Assembly: GCA_033854175.1 (NCBI GenBank)
Contig: JAWOKN010000158.1
Location: forward strand, 1-64,000
Reading direction: 5' to 3'
DNA from: DATKPE01 sp033854175
GTDB lineage: Bacteria; Bacteroidota; Ignavibacteria; UBA10030; SZUA-254
Length of the DNA stretch: 64,000 nucleotides
In this document: in pieces, positions 25,451 to 33,512 of the stretch
How the letters are laid out: each line of letters starts with the position of its first letter
How positions within the stretch are numbered: position 1 is the first letter of the stretch
Program-made: the position numbers and the translations under genes
Notes under the pieces: generated by a model
Seen by the model: the letters and a program-made list of their open reading frames with translations, nothing else
Databases searched by the model: none
What the model was told of the DNA's origin: nothing

Positions 25451-26167
25451 ATGAATCATAGTTCTTCACGCATGTATTCCTCAACCAGAAGAAAAATTCT
25501 ATCATCGGTCCCGATCCTGCTTATTGCGGGGTGCGATTATGACGGCGGCGCCGGCGCGACCTCATTCCTGCGGATGATCCAGCGGGTGAACGACTGGGTT
25601 CAAGCCAAGGTTTTCGATCCGAAGAAACTCTCTCCCGAATATTCCGATGCGCAATGCACTCCCGAAAGTGGATTTCGTGTCAATGATTATGATACTGATA
25701 ATCCGGATATCGATACGGGTGCCTGGATCCTGACAGTCGACGGACTTGTCGGAAAACCGGGTAAATATACGATTGACCAGATCCGGGGTCTGCCGAAACG
25801 GGTGATGAATACCCGTCATTGCTGTGTCGAAGGGTGGAGCATGATCCCCAAATGGGGCGGGTCGGTTCTCAGCGACTTTCTCAAGTTGGTCGGTGCTGAC
25901 ACCACAGCCCGTTTTGTCAGGGTCGAATGCGGGGACGATTATTATACGTCGTACGATATGCCGAGTGTTCTGCATCCACAAACTCTTCTTTGTTATGAGG
26001 CCTATAACAAACCTCTCTCTCCGGAACATGGAGCCCCGCTGAGAATTGTCATGCCGACAAAGCTCGGATACAAAAGCGCCAAATGGCTGACAAGGTTGAC
26101 AGTGACAAACGAAAAACCGGGCGGTTATTGGGAAGACCAGGGTTACGATTGGTTTGCAGGAGTCTGA
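25451..26167 (+). CDS. MsrP-like sulfite-oxidase-family molybdoenzyme
   Basis: 238 residues. The N-terminus has a STRRKIL segment, then a hydrophobic stretch ending in LIAGC, so it may be exported (possibly by the Tat route) and lipidated at Cys28. The core is the Mo-pterin domain of the sulfite oxidase family: TVDGLVGKPGKYT, then RHCCVEGWSMIPKWGG holding the molybdenum-ligating Cys, EYYTSYDM-like active-site region (DDYYTSYDM), and PLRIVMPTKLGYKSAKWL for cofactor binding. It most resembles the periplasmic methionine-sulfoxide reductase MsrP. A Cys-rich lipoprotein and a cytochrome b follow in the same operon, and moaA comes next. The real electron donor and substrate are inferred, not shown. 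Confidence 0.85.
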   Translation: MNHSSSRMYSSTRRKILSSVPILLIAGCDYDGGAGATSFLRMIQRVNDWVQAKVFDPKKLSPEYSDAQCTPESGFRVNDYDTDNPDIDTGAWILTVDGLVGKPGKYTIDQIRGLPKRVMNTRHCCVEGWSMIPKWGGSVLSDFLKLVGADTTARFVRVECGDDYYTSYDMPSVLHPQTLLCYEAYNKPLSPEHGAPLRIVMPTKLGYKSAKWLTRLTVTNEKPGGYWEDQGYDWFAGV

Positions 26168-26169
26168 CT

Positions 26170-26394
26170 GTGGATTATCGTACCCTCATTGCCGGAATGT
26201 TGTTGCTCGGGGCATGTTCCCGGCCATCTCGTGATATGGTCCTTGTGGTTGACAGGACGAAACTCTATCATACACCGGATTGTACACGGGTAAAAATGGC
26301 GATGGTGAAACAGATGAGCCGTCATGAGGCGCGGTTGTTGCACTATCAGCCCTGCCCTGGATGTCGACCAGATTCTCTGCGCGAACCGGAATGA
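26170..26394 (+). CDS. Tiny lipoprotein with His/Cys cluster
   Basis: 74 residues starting at GTG, two bases after the molybdoenzyme stop. The leader ends in LLGAC, a good lipobox (Cys16). The mature part of ~58 residues contains YHTPDC and later YQPCPGC, a spacing like the small metal-binding modules in Ada-type and DNA-entry nuclease proteins (YHxxxC...GYxPCxxC). Three Cys and one or two His residues could hold a zinc ion or a haem/iron-sulfur centre; CPGC is not a CxxCH haem motif. Its stop overlaps the cytochrome b start by ATGA, so all three genes are co-translated. The function is unknown. The longer in-frame ORF from 26083 overlaps the preceding gene and is not favoured. Confidence 0.6.
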   Translation: MDYRTLIAGMLLLGACSRPSRDMVLVVDRTKLYHTPDCTRVKMAMVKQMSRHEARLLHYQPCPGCRPDSLREPE

Positions 26395-27020
26395 ACAATA
26401 AAGCGTATCAGCACCCGTTGATTATCCGTTGTACGCATTGGCTCAATGTGGTTGCACTTGGAATTATGATCACCAGTGGGTTGAGGATTTACAACGCCTC
26501 ACCGATCTGGAGTTTTACCATTCCTCACGCGTTCACTCTTGGAGGATGGCTGGCGGGTGCACGCCAATGGCACTTTTTCGGCATGTGGTTGTTTGTCTTC
26601 AACGGACTCGTATGGTTCCTGTATAACATCCTGAGTGCTCACGGACGCAGAACGACGCTCTTTTTCCCGAAGGATTTTTCCGGCCTGTTGCCGATGGTCA
26701 GATATTATCTCCGGATCGATAAAAAACACCCGTCGTATGTAAAATATAACGCCCTTCAAAAGTTCGCCTACACGGTAGTCCCGCTGGCGGCGGTGGGGGT
26801 TATCCTGTCGGGCATGGCAATCTACTGGCCTGTACAATTAAATTTTATTGCTATATTGTTCGGAAACTATGACATTGCCCGCGTCTGGCATTTTGTCTTT
26901 ATGTCGACTCTCGTGTTGTTTTTCCTGGGGCATCTCGGTATGGTCGCACTTGCAGGATGGAATAATTTTGTCTCGATGATTACCGGCTGGAAAAAGGTTT
27001 CTGAGTCCCCCCATGCGTAA
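26391..27020 (+). CDS. Cytochrome b561-type membrane subunit
   Basis: 209 residues from the ATG at 26391. Four membrane helices with the haem-binding His residues expected of the cytochrome b561/formate dehydrogenase gamma class: HWLNVVAL in helix 1, WHFFGMWLF in helix 2 and VWHFVFMSTLVLFFLGH in the last. It most resembles the cytochrome b subunits that sit next to sulfite-oxidase-family molybdoenzymes. It probably moves electrons from the quinone pool to the periplasmic MsrP-like enzyme. It is linked by ATGA to the lipoprotein gene and is 3 bases before moaA. Confidence 0.85.
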   Translation: MNNKAYQHPLIIRCTHWLNVVALGIMITSGLRIYNASPIWSFTIPHAFTLGGWLAGARQWHFFGMWLFVFNGLVWFLYNILSAHGRRTTLFFPKDFSGLLPMVRYYLRIDKKHPSYVKYNALQKFAYTVVPLAAVGVILSGMAIYWPVQLNFIAILFGNYDIARVWHFVFMSTLVLFFLGHLGMVALAGWNNFVSMITGWKKVSESPHA

Positions 27021-27023
27021 TCT

Positions 27024-28055
27024 ATGAAAACAATGACAACGGCACCGGCAGGATTATCCATGAACTCGCATCTGCGGGATTCCTTCGGCCGTACGATATC
27101 CAATCTGCGGATATCGGTTACCGACCGGTGTAATTTCCGCTGCCGTTACTGTATGCCGGAAGACGGGATGATCTGGATGGAACGGAACGAACTTCTCACA
27201 TTTGAAGAAATCATCCGCATCGCCGGGATATTTACACATCTTGGAGTGACAAAATTCCGTCTCACTGGCGGCGAGCCGCTGATGCGACGCAGCCTTCCCG
27301 ACCTGGTTTGCAAGCTCCGTACCATCACCGGTGTCCGTGATATCGCAATAACGACAAACGGTTATTTTCTCCCCGACCAGGCTGAGGCTCTTGTGCGTGC
27401 GGGATTGAACCGCGTGAATATCAGCATGGACTCGCTTGATCCCAAAGTTTTCACATCCATGGTGCGCCGTAATCACTTTGCCAGAGTGTACAAGGGGCTG
27501 GAGATCGTCGAAAATCTCGGTGTTCGCCCGATTAAGATCAATGTCGTCCTGATCCGGGGAATCAACGATGGTGAGATTGAGGATTTCGTTCTTATGGCCC
27601 GGCGGAGACCATTTATCATTCGGTTCATTGAATTTATGCCCCTCGGCGCCGACGATGGATGGTCGAAGAACCGGGTCATTCCAACCCGCGAGATCCTCGA
27701 CCGCATCGCGGCAATGGGTGGACCGCCCCTTATCCCGGTCGAGCGCCATGGTGAACAACCAGCTGATCGCTACCGGTTTGAAGACGGAAAGGGTGAAATT
27801 GGATTTATCAGTTCTGTCAGCGAACCTTTTTGTACACACTGCAACCGGGTTCGAATCACACCGGAAGGCAAACTCCGTACCTGTCTTTTTTCTCACCATG
27901 AAACCGATTTGAAGTCTCTTCTCCGCGGCGGCGCGACGGATGACCGGATTTCCGATGTCATTCGCGAGGCGATCTGGGGCAAGGAAGAAGGTCATCTCAT
28001 CAATCACCCCGAGTTTGTGCGCCCGGAGCGCACGATGAGCCAGATCGGCGGATGA
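27024..28055 (+). CDS. moaA: GTP 3',8-cyclase MoaA
   Basis: 343 residues. It makes the first step of molybdopterin synthesis from GTP with MoaC. The radical-SAM motif is CNFRCRYC (CxxxCxxC), followed by GGEPLMR for SAM binding. The C-terminal second Fe-S cluster is held by FCTHCNR and later RTCLF (CxxC and C13 residues on). The chain ends in Gly-Gly (QIGG), which is needed for activity. The first ATG is used here; a second at 27060 just before the conserved core is also possible. It is the last gene of the molybdoenzyme operon. Confidence 0.96.
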   Translation: MKTMTTAPAGLSMNSHLRDSFGRTISNLRISVTDRCNFRCRYCMPEDGMIWMERNELLTFEEIIRIAGIFTHLGVTKFRLTGGEPLMRRSLPDLVCKLRTITGVRDIAITTNGYFLPDQAEALVRAGLNRVNISMDSLDPKVFTSMVRRNHFARVYKGLEIVENLGVRPIKINVVLIRGINDGEIEDFVLMARRRPFIIRFIEFMPLGADDGWSKNRVIPTREILDRIAAMGGPPLIPVERHGEQPADRYRFEDGKGEIGFISSVSEPFCTHCNRVRITPEGKLRTCLFSHHETDLKSLLRGGATDDRISDVIREAIWGKEEGHLINHPEFVRPERTMSQIGG

Positions 28056-28183
28056 CAGTACTGCCGCGGTCCACCCCTGTCCCGTGACATCTTGATACCT
28101 TAAACGGTTCATCCCGGGTTATTGTCTATGGAAGATACGGTGCACCGCACCTATTACCCATGTGATATGGAGGGAGCACCACA

Positions 28184-28580
28184 TTGAAAAAGGCAACGAT
28201 GTTTGTAATTGTGGTTTTTGCCTTTCTTTTTTCTACGAGGACAATGAGCCAGACGAAAACGCGGGTTATAGATCAGCTTGAGCGGAATCAGCAGGCCCGC
28301 ATCCTGGGGGCGGGGTGTGGATAGTGGTGGACTCACACCTAGCGAATCAGGACGGCCCGAAGCGCAGCAAGAGAAGATCAAAGCCGGCGAGATGCTGGCA
28401 CAATCGGCCGGGAAAGTGACCCCTGCGGAACACCGTCATTTGGAACGGGAGTTGAACCGGACAAGCCGGAACATCTATCGGAAAAAGCATAGTGTCCGTG
28501 CAGTGACAAAAAACCCCGTTTTTACCGACACAGAAGATGAAATATTCGGAAGAGTGTTTCACCTTTTTTTGACACTGTAG
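28184..28580 (+). pseudogene. Frameshifted small secreted protein
   Basis: A first frame from TTG 28184 gives a signal peptide (MFVIVVFAFLFSTRT) and the start of a helical protein (RVIDQLERNQQARI), then stops at 28322-28324. From about 28305 the +1 frame goes on with what looks like the rest of the same protein: GVDSGGLTPSESGR, EAQQEKIKAGEMLAQSAGK, TPAEHRHLERELNRTSRNIY, RKKH. I know this pattern (QGxxSGxLTxxEA ... VTPxERxxLxxxLxxxSxxIYxxKH) from small secreted helical proteins. The shift lies in the G-rich run CTGGGGGCGGGG. The second frame runs on past the natural end to 28580. Either a true mutation or a sequencing error in the G run. Confidence 0.65.
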
Positions 28581-28846
28581 AGGTGAGGATAATGACATCG
28601 GGGGGGAAGGTGGCAGGTGAGAGCGGAACGATGGGTGTTGCGTCCTCTAACCGGTCGATCAGTACTCCAGTGTTGACCATAAGGATCTCCTTCACTCTGG
28701 TCGACCCCAAGGTAGTTTTTACTGACATTTCTATCGAATCGATTAGGTGACATTTTTAAAGAGTTGTTACATCTCTACCGATCGAATGGAGCACATTTGC
28801 ATTTTTGCGTCTTCCGCATTACTTTGATCTGCAAAAGAATTTTTCC

Positions 28847-29785
28847 ATGCGCGACATCTCGTCAAAATATCATACTCTGCGTTCTGCAAAGGCCGCTGCT
28901 ACCCTACTGGTGAGCCGTTCAACAATCAAGGCGATAAAATCCGGGGATGTTCCCAAGGCCGATCCACTCGGTGTAGCGAAGATTGCAGGCATCCAGGCTG
29001 CAAAGTCTACAAGCCTCCTCATACCGTACTGTCACCAGGTGCCGTTGGATTATGTGGATATCGATATCAGTCTTGAGCGAAACTCCATCACCGTAATGTC
29101 CGAAGTGAAGGCTATATGGAAAACCGGTGTCGAGATGGAGGCACTCGTCGCGGTTTCCGCGGCGGCTCTGACATTGTACGATATGCTGAAAATTATCGAT
29201 GATCGGATGGAAATCATTTCAGCCCGTCTCCTGGAGAAGAAGGGGGGCAAATCGTCCATGAGAGAAACCGGAAAGGGATTGAGAGCCGCCGTTCTGGTCC
29301 TGAGTGATAGTGCAAGTAAGAAAAAGAGAAAGGATCTTTCGGGAAAGCTGCTGGTCAAAAAACTCAGAGAACTGCAGCTGAAGGTCACCCATTACGAGAT
29401 AATGCCCGATGACCGCACTGCGATCGTAAAAAGGTTAGAGGAACTTTCCGATCGCCACAAAGTGGATCTGATCATGACGACCGGGGGGACAGGTGTGAGT
29501 CGGCGCGACACCACCCCGGAGGCTGCCATTGATGTCATTGAGCGGAGGCTGGAGGGTGTGGAAGAAGCAATCCGTGCCTTCGGTCAGGCGAGGATTTCGA
29601 CGGCTATGCTCTCCCGCGGCATCGCGGGAATTCGGGGGAAAACCCTGATTATCACTCTGCCCGGGTCTCCGGGTGGGGTGGTTGATGGCATTCATGCTGT
29701 TTTTCCGGCGGTGCTTCATGCCTTTGCAATGATGCAGGGCGGGGGTCATGAGGGAGCAACGAGGGTAAAATTAAGCACCAAATAG
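28847..29785 (+). CDS. Bifunctional MoaC-MogA/MoaB fusion for molybdopterin synthesis
   Basis: 312 residues from the ATG at 28847, where the family N-terminus MRDISSKYHTLRSA begins; the open frame extends upstream to a TTG at 28805 but the added residues do not fit. Residues 1-145 are MoaC (cyclic pyranopterin monophosphate synthase): LIPYCHQVPLDYVDID and VEMEALVAVSAAALTLYDM are the active-site segments. Residues ~155-312 are a MogA/MoaB domain with TTGGTGVSRRDTTPEA and LPGSPGG, which adenylates molybdopterin. The fused order MoaC-MoaB is known from some other bacteria. It completes the MoaA/MoaD/MoaE/MoeA set. Confidence 0.92.
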   Translation: MRDISSKYHTLRSAKAAATLLVSRSTIKAIKSGDVPKADPLGVAKIAGIQAAKSTSLLIPYCHQVPLDYVDIDISLERNSITVMSEVKAIWKTGVEMEALVAVSAAALTLYDMLKIIDDRMEIISARLLEKKGGKSSMRETGKGLRAAVLVLSDSASKKKRKDLSGKLLVKKLRELQLKVTHYEIMPDDRTAIVKRLEELSDRHKVDLIMTTGGTGVSRRDTTPEAAIDVIERRLEGVEEAIRAFGQARISTAMLSRGIAGIRGKTLIITLPGSPGGVVDGIHAVFPAVLHAFAMMQGGGHEGATRVKLSTK

Positions 29786-29790
29786 GACCG

Positions 29791-30396
29791 ATGGGGTTAT
29801 TCGACAGAAGGCGGAAAGTTGAGGGGAAAAATTATTTCGGTCGGGAGAAAACGCCGCCGGGACAGTTTGCGACCGAAAAGTTTCCCGTTCTGACGTATGG
29901 TGAAACCCCCGTCGTTTTAACTGCCGACTGGCGGTTTCGTGTTTTTGGGGAGGTGGACGAAGAAATTGTCTGGACGTGGGAGGAGTTTTTAAAATTTCCG
30001 CGAACCACCCTCCGTGCGGATTTTCATTGCGTGACGAAATGGAGCAGGTTCGATGATGTGTGGACTGGTGTTCTGTTCCGGGATCTGATCCACCACATCA
30101 AAATTCGGCCGGGGGCAAAATTTGTGATGCAGCATGCTTATGGAGGATACACGACGAACCTTCCGTTGAAGGTCATGATCGACGAGGATGTTATCTTTGC
30201 TCATACAATCAACGGGGAGCCGTTACCGCAAAAGCATGGCGGGCCGATGCGTGTTTTTACACCCCGGCGGTATGCCTGGAAAGGGGCCAAGTGGATTAAT
30301 GGTCTGGAATTCCTGGAGGTCGACCGTCTCGGATTCTGGGAACAGAACGGCTACAACACCACTGCGGATCCGTGGAAGGAGGAACGGTTTGGATAA
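29791..30396 (+). CDS. Cytoplasmic sulfite-oxidase-family molybdoenzyme
   Basis: 201 residues. No signal peptide. The Mo-pterin domain is readable: LTADWRFRVFGEV, then DFHCVTKWSRFDDVW with the molybdenum-ligating Cys, AYGGYTTNLPL in the active-site region, and GPMRVFTPRRYAWKGAKW for cofactor binding. It matches the short YuiH-like sulfite-oxidase-like group rather than MsrP. The start ATG lies 5 bases after the moaCB stop, so it is co-transcribed with that gene. The substrate is unknown. It is the second molybdoenzyme of this cluster. Confidence 0.85.
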   Translation: MGLFDRRRKVEGKNYFGREKTPPGQFATEKFPVLTYGETPVVLTADWRFRVFGEVDEEIVWTWEEFLKFPRTTLRADFHCVTKWSRFDDVWTGVLFRDLIHHIKIRPGAKFVMQHAYGGYTTNLPLKVMIDEDVIFAHTINGEPLPQKHGGPMRVFTPRRYAWKGAKWINGLEFLEVDRLGFWEQNGYNTTADPWKEERFG

Positions 30397-30459
30397 TCTC
30401 TGAATGTGGAGAAAGAGTTTTTGCAGATAGGCTGCGCCTTGGCGTTACAAGGTCCGCAC

Positions 30460-30488
30460 TTGTAGTTTTCCCGATTATTTGTTAGAAT
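30460..30488 (+). promoter_or_regulatory. Predicted promoter of rmuC
   Basis: TTGTAG (30460-30465) and TAGAAT (30483-30488) are separated by 17 bases; transcription would start near 30495, about 57 bases before the ATG. Confidence 0.5.
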
Positions 30489-30551
30489 ATTGTCATGATA
30501 ATCCTTTCCCCATCGGCTATCCCTTATCCAGATCATCATTAAATCATCCCG

Positions 30552-31637
30552 ATGGAAATCGTACTTGCTGTCCTTATCCTTGCATGCTGCTTGTTGATGG
30601 TCCTTCTCGCGAGGCGGCGCTCGGCTGTGCAATCGCCGGATCAGGTCACCCTGACAGTGCAGCAGCAGACGGATGCTATCAGGAGCGATCTGAGGGATAA
30701 CCTTCGCGCCATGACCGACAATCTGAATCAGCAGCTCCATTTTGTGGGCTCCCAGCTCCAGATGCAAACCCAGAATGTCGGTACCAGGCTTGATAACGCC
30801 ACCCGGGTGATCGGAGATGTTCAGAATAATCTGGGAGCCTTGGGCAGGGCGGCGGAAGAAATCAAGGAACTGGGGGAAAGTGTTTCGAAACTTGACAATC
30901 TGCTCCGTGCTCCGAAAATCAGGGGAGGTATCGGTGAATATCTTCTCGAGGATTTGCTCCGGCAGGTCCTTCCGGTCGATCATTTTTCCCTCCAGTACCG
31001 TTTTCGGAACGGCACGGTTGTCGACGCGGTTATCAGTACGTCCGACCGTTTGACACCGGTTGATGCGAAGTTTCCGCTGGAAAATTTCCGTAAAATGACC
31101 GAGGCAAGCCTTGAAGAAGAACGCCGCGTGCACCGTCGTGGTTTCCTCAATGATGTCCGAAAGCATATCGACAGTATCGCCGATAAATATATTCTTCCTG
31201 ACGAAGGGACGTTTCCGTTTGCCTTCATGTATATTCCCGCTGAAAATATTTATTATGAAATCATACTCAACAGGGAGAACCCCGATAACTTCGGTTTATA
31301 TTCCTATGCCATGGAGCGAAAGGTCATTCCCGTTTCCCCGAATAGTTTATATGCATACCTTCTTGTGATTACACTTGGTCTGCGCGGGCTGAAAATTGAG
31401 GAACGGGCACGAGATATTCAAGATACGCTACTGGGATTGCAGGGTGCGATTTTCCGGCTCCGCGATACATTTGATACACTCGGGACGCACCTTGAAAACG
31501 CACGGAGGAAGTACGAGGATGTCGATAAGCAGCTTCTCCGTTTCGAGGGCAAACTGGAAAAAGTCACTGAATCTCAAGCTCAACCGGATGATGCTATCAC
31601 ATCCGGTCGGCCATACGATACTACGCTTGTACCGTAA
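30552..31637 (+). CDS. rmuC: DNA recombination protein RmuC homologue
   Basis: 361 residues. An N-terminal membrane helix (VLAVLILACCLLMVLLA) is followed by a predicted coiled coil (residues ~30-110, many Gln/Asn/Leu heptads) and the RmuC nuclease-like core: KIRGGIGEYLLEDLLRQVLP, VVDAVIS, PVDAKFPLENF and FMYIPAENIYYEI. The PD-(D/E)xK-like Asp and Lys (VDAVIS...DAKFP) fit the family. RmuC limits inversions at short inverted repeats in E. coli. Length and order are normal. It stands at the head of its own transcript. Confidence 0.93.
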   Translation: MEIVLAVLILACCLLMVLLARRRSAVQSPDQVTLTVQQQTDAIRSDLRDNLRAMTDNLNQQLHFVGSQLQMQTQNVGTRLDNATRVIGDVQNNLGALGRAAEEIKELGESVSKLDNLLRAPKIRGGIGEYLLEDLLRQVLPVDHFSLQYRFRNGTVVDAVISTSDRLTPVDAKFPLENFRKMTEASLEEERRVHRRGFLNDVRKHIDSIADKYILPDEGTFPFAFMYIPAENIYYEIILNRENPDNFGLYSYAMERKVIPVSPNSLYAYLLVITLGLRGLKIEERARDIQDTLLGLQGAIFRLRDTFDTLGTHLENARRKYEDVDKQLLRFEGKLEKVTESQAQPDDAITSGRPYDTTLVP

Positions 31638-31655
31638 GATGTTTGATCATATATT
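31627..31655 (+). promoter_or_regulatory. Predicted promoter of the tsaC operon
   Basis: TTGTAC (31627-31632) and TATATT (31650-31655) are separated by 17 bases. The -35 element overlaps the end of rmuC. A start near 31662 leaves only ~12 leader bases, which contain AAGGGAAG. Confidence 0.5.
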
Positions 31656-31673
31656 CTCATAAGGGAAGAGTCC

Positions 31674-32294
31674 ATGTATCTTCAGGTTCATCCGGCAAAT
31701 CCGCAGGGGCGGCATATCCAGAAGGCGGTCGAAGTACTCCGCGAGGGTGGTGTCATTATTTATCCCACCGATACAGTCTATGGAATCGGGTGCAGTATCT
31801 TCAACAGCAGTGCCATCGAACGGATTTATCTGTTGAAGCAGCAGGAAAAATCCAAAACCTTCAGTTTCATCTGTTCGGATCTACGCCACATCAGTGAATA
31901 TGCCAAGGTTTCAAATTCCGCGTACAGACTGATGAAACAACTGATCCCGGGTCCCTACACGTTCATCCTCCCCGCAAGCCGGCTGAAACAGCTTCCGAGA
32001 AGCATGATTTCAAAACGCAAGACCGTGGGAATCCGTGTTCCCAACAATCCTACATGCCAGATGCTCCTCAAAGAGTTAGGTCATCCTATCCTCAGTGCGA
32101 GTGTACAGGACCGGTCGGGAAATATTATCAGCGATCCCGAAAAAATCCAGCACGAGTTTGAAAAAAGGGTTGATCTTATACTCGGGGAATCACACAGCCT
32201 GCAGCAGTTTTCGACAATACTCGATCTGACAGAGGAGCAGCCGGTGATTGTGCGACAGGGTGTGGGCGATGTCAGTATGATTATTGCTGCGTGA
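31674..32294 (+). CDS. Threonylcarbamoyl-AMP synthase family protein (YciO/TsaC)
   Basis: 206 residues of the YrdC fold: GGVIIYPTDTVYGIGC at the nucleotide site, KSKTFSFICSDL (basic pocket), PGPYTFILPAS, KTVGIRVPNNP and HPILSASV. In TsaC/Sua5 these residues bind ATP, threonine and bicarbonate to make the t6A precursor for tRNA modification. The KSKTFSFIC variant is of the YciO type, whose in vivo role is less certain, but no other synthase lies in the window. Its stop overlaps the GTG of the next gene. Confidence 0.88.
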   Translation: MYLQVHPANPQGRHIQKAVEVLREGGVIIYPTDTVYGIGCSIFNSSAIERIYLLKQQEKSKTFSFICSDLRHISEYAKVSNSAYRLMKQLIPGPYTFILPASRLKQLPRSMISKRKTVGIRVPNNPTCQMLLKELGHPILSASVQDRSGNIISDPEKIQHEFEKRVDLILGESHSLQQFSTILDLTEEQPVIVRQGVGDVSMIIAA

Positions 32295-33037
32295 AAGGAG
32301 AGACTACCCAATCCGTGTATCTCAAGCATCATGCTCTGACCGTATCCGACCGCCAGTCGGTTATCCGCGGTGAAAAACTTGAGGTTGTCGTCGTGTATGC
32401 AGACCTGCGTGGCTTCGCCCAGTGGTCGCTCTCCATGTCGGCCGAGGAAGTCACAAAGATCATCGAGATCGTCTATGACCGAGTCATCCAGCTGGCCTTT
32501 TTTTATAAGCACACGTTTCATAAATTCCTCGGTGATGGATTTGTCCTGATCTGGGAGGTGAGCGACCACGGCTCGAAGGCCGAAGCGTTGCACTGGGCCC
32601 TGGCAGCAGCGTTTGAAATCCACAAACGTTACTGGTACATCGCAAAAAGGCTTCATTTTCCGTCTCCATCGGGTTTTGGGGTTGCAATTTCCTCGGGGGA
32701 GGTCGTCAGAATCGATCCCGAGACCTTCATTCCCGAACTCAATGAACCGGATTTTGTCGGGTATCCAATGAACAGCGGGGCACGGCTTCAGAAACTCGCC
32801 GGACCATATGGGACAGTTCTCGATAGTTCTAGCGTCGCGGTGGCTGAACAATGTCCCGACCGCGTCCTCCGTCAAAAAAACCAGATTCTCCGTCTCGAGC
32901 TCGTGAAACCGAACAACAAGTCGATCGCACTTGCCGATAAATTTACAGGCCTGCATTCGGAGGATATTTTTGGATTCCGGTATGTGACCTGGCCGTATGT
33001 CAAAAATGCCTTGTGGCGTGTCGATGGACGCCCGTAG
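32291..33037 (+). CDS. Class III nucleotide cyclase-like protein
   Basis: 248 residues starting at GTG (GTGA overlap with tsaC). The fold of adenylyl/guanylyl cyclases is visible: the first metal Asp in VVYADLRGFAQW, the second in HKFLGDGFVLIW, and the Asn/Arg transition-state pair in PMNSGARLQ. So the catalytic set seems complete. The substrate-specifying position (Lys in HKFLGDG) favours ATP. There is no membrane segment or sensor domain. A cytoplasmic cyclase is likely, but activity is inferred; the adjacent genes give no hint of the signal. Confidence 0.75.
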   Translation: MKGETTQSVYLKHHALTVSDRQSVIRGEKLEVVVVYADLRGFAQWSLSMSAEEVTKIIEIVYDRVIQLAFFYKHTFHKFLGDGFVLIWEVSDHGSKAEALHWALAAAFEIHKRYWYIAKRLHFPSPSGFGVAISSGEVVRIDPETFIPELNEPDFVGYPMNSGARLQKLAGPYGTVLDSSSVAVAEQCPDRVLRQKNQILRLELVKPNNKSIALADKFTGLHSEDIFGFRYVTWPYVKNALWRVDGRP

Positions 33038-33512
33038 CTTCCTCGAGTTTGCCCTTTTTCATCCCATGAAAAGGCTCTGTGCCGGCTGGGTCCGGAATGT
33101 CCTCATGGGGATCTTCTTTGGTGTGGTGTTCTTTGCCGGCTATGCCTTTGGTGAGGGTGCGTCATTACGTTTGGTCGGAGCATTGTTGGTACCGGGGTTC
33201 GGCGTATCAGTATTCTTGTGGGGATCATTTCGCCTCTGGTCGTTCACGGTCGCTCCGATGACCGGGGCACGGGGGAATATATTCCGTCTTGTGACCAGGA
33301 TCCCCTACTGGTTCATCGCCGGTGGGATGGGCTATACGCTGGGATTATTGACGATGAAGAAAATGGGATTCCTGGACGTACAGGATATTCCCGTCAAGGC
33401 TCTTTTTCTGTCCGGTGGCAAGTTTAGCGCAGGGATGGAACTGGTATTCGAATTTCTCAATCTCTATGTCATCCAACGCAAACATCTCCATGACAAAAGT
33501 CGAACAGCATAA
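33024..33512 (+). CDS. Membrane protein of unknown function
   Basis: 162 residues from the ATG at 33024; a longer start at 32997 would overlap the cyclase gene more deeply. Two to four hydrophobic segments are visible (NVLMGIFFGVVFFAGYAFG, LRLVGALLVPGFGVSVFLWG, and WFIAGGMGYTLGLLTM). No known motif. The start overlaps the end of the cyclase-like gene by 14 bases, so both are translated from one message and could work together, for example as a membrane anchor, but this is inference only. Confidence 0.6.
   Translation: MDARSFLEFALFHPMKRLCAGWVRNVLMGIFFGVVFFAGYAFGEGASLRLVGALLVPGFGVSVFLWGSFRLWSFTVAPMTGARGNIFRLVTRIPYWFIAGGMGYTLGLLTMKKMGFLDVQDIPVKALFLSGGKFSAGMELVFEFLNLYVIQRKHLHDKSRTA

Noticed and set aside
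27054..28112. A 352-residue minus-strand frame opposite moaA
   Set aside because: Long only because moaA has few stops on the other strand; no motif, and moaA is certain.
28522..28728. A 68-residue minus-strand frame between the frameshifted gene and moaCB
   Set aside because: No ribosome-binding site, overlaps the remnant gene on the other strand, and no recognisable family.
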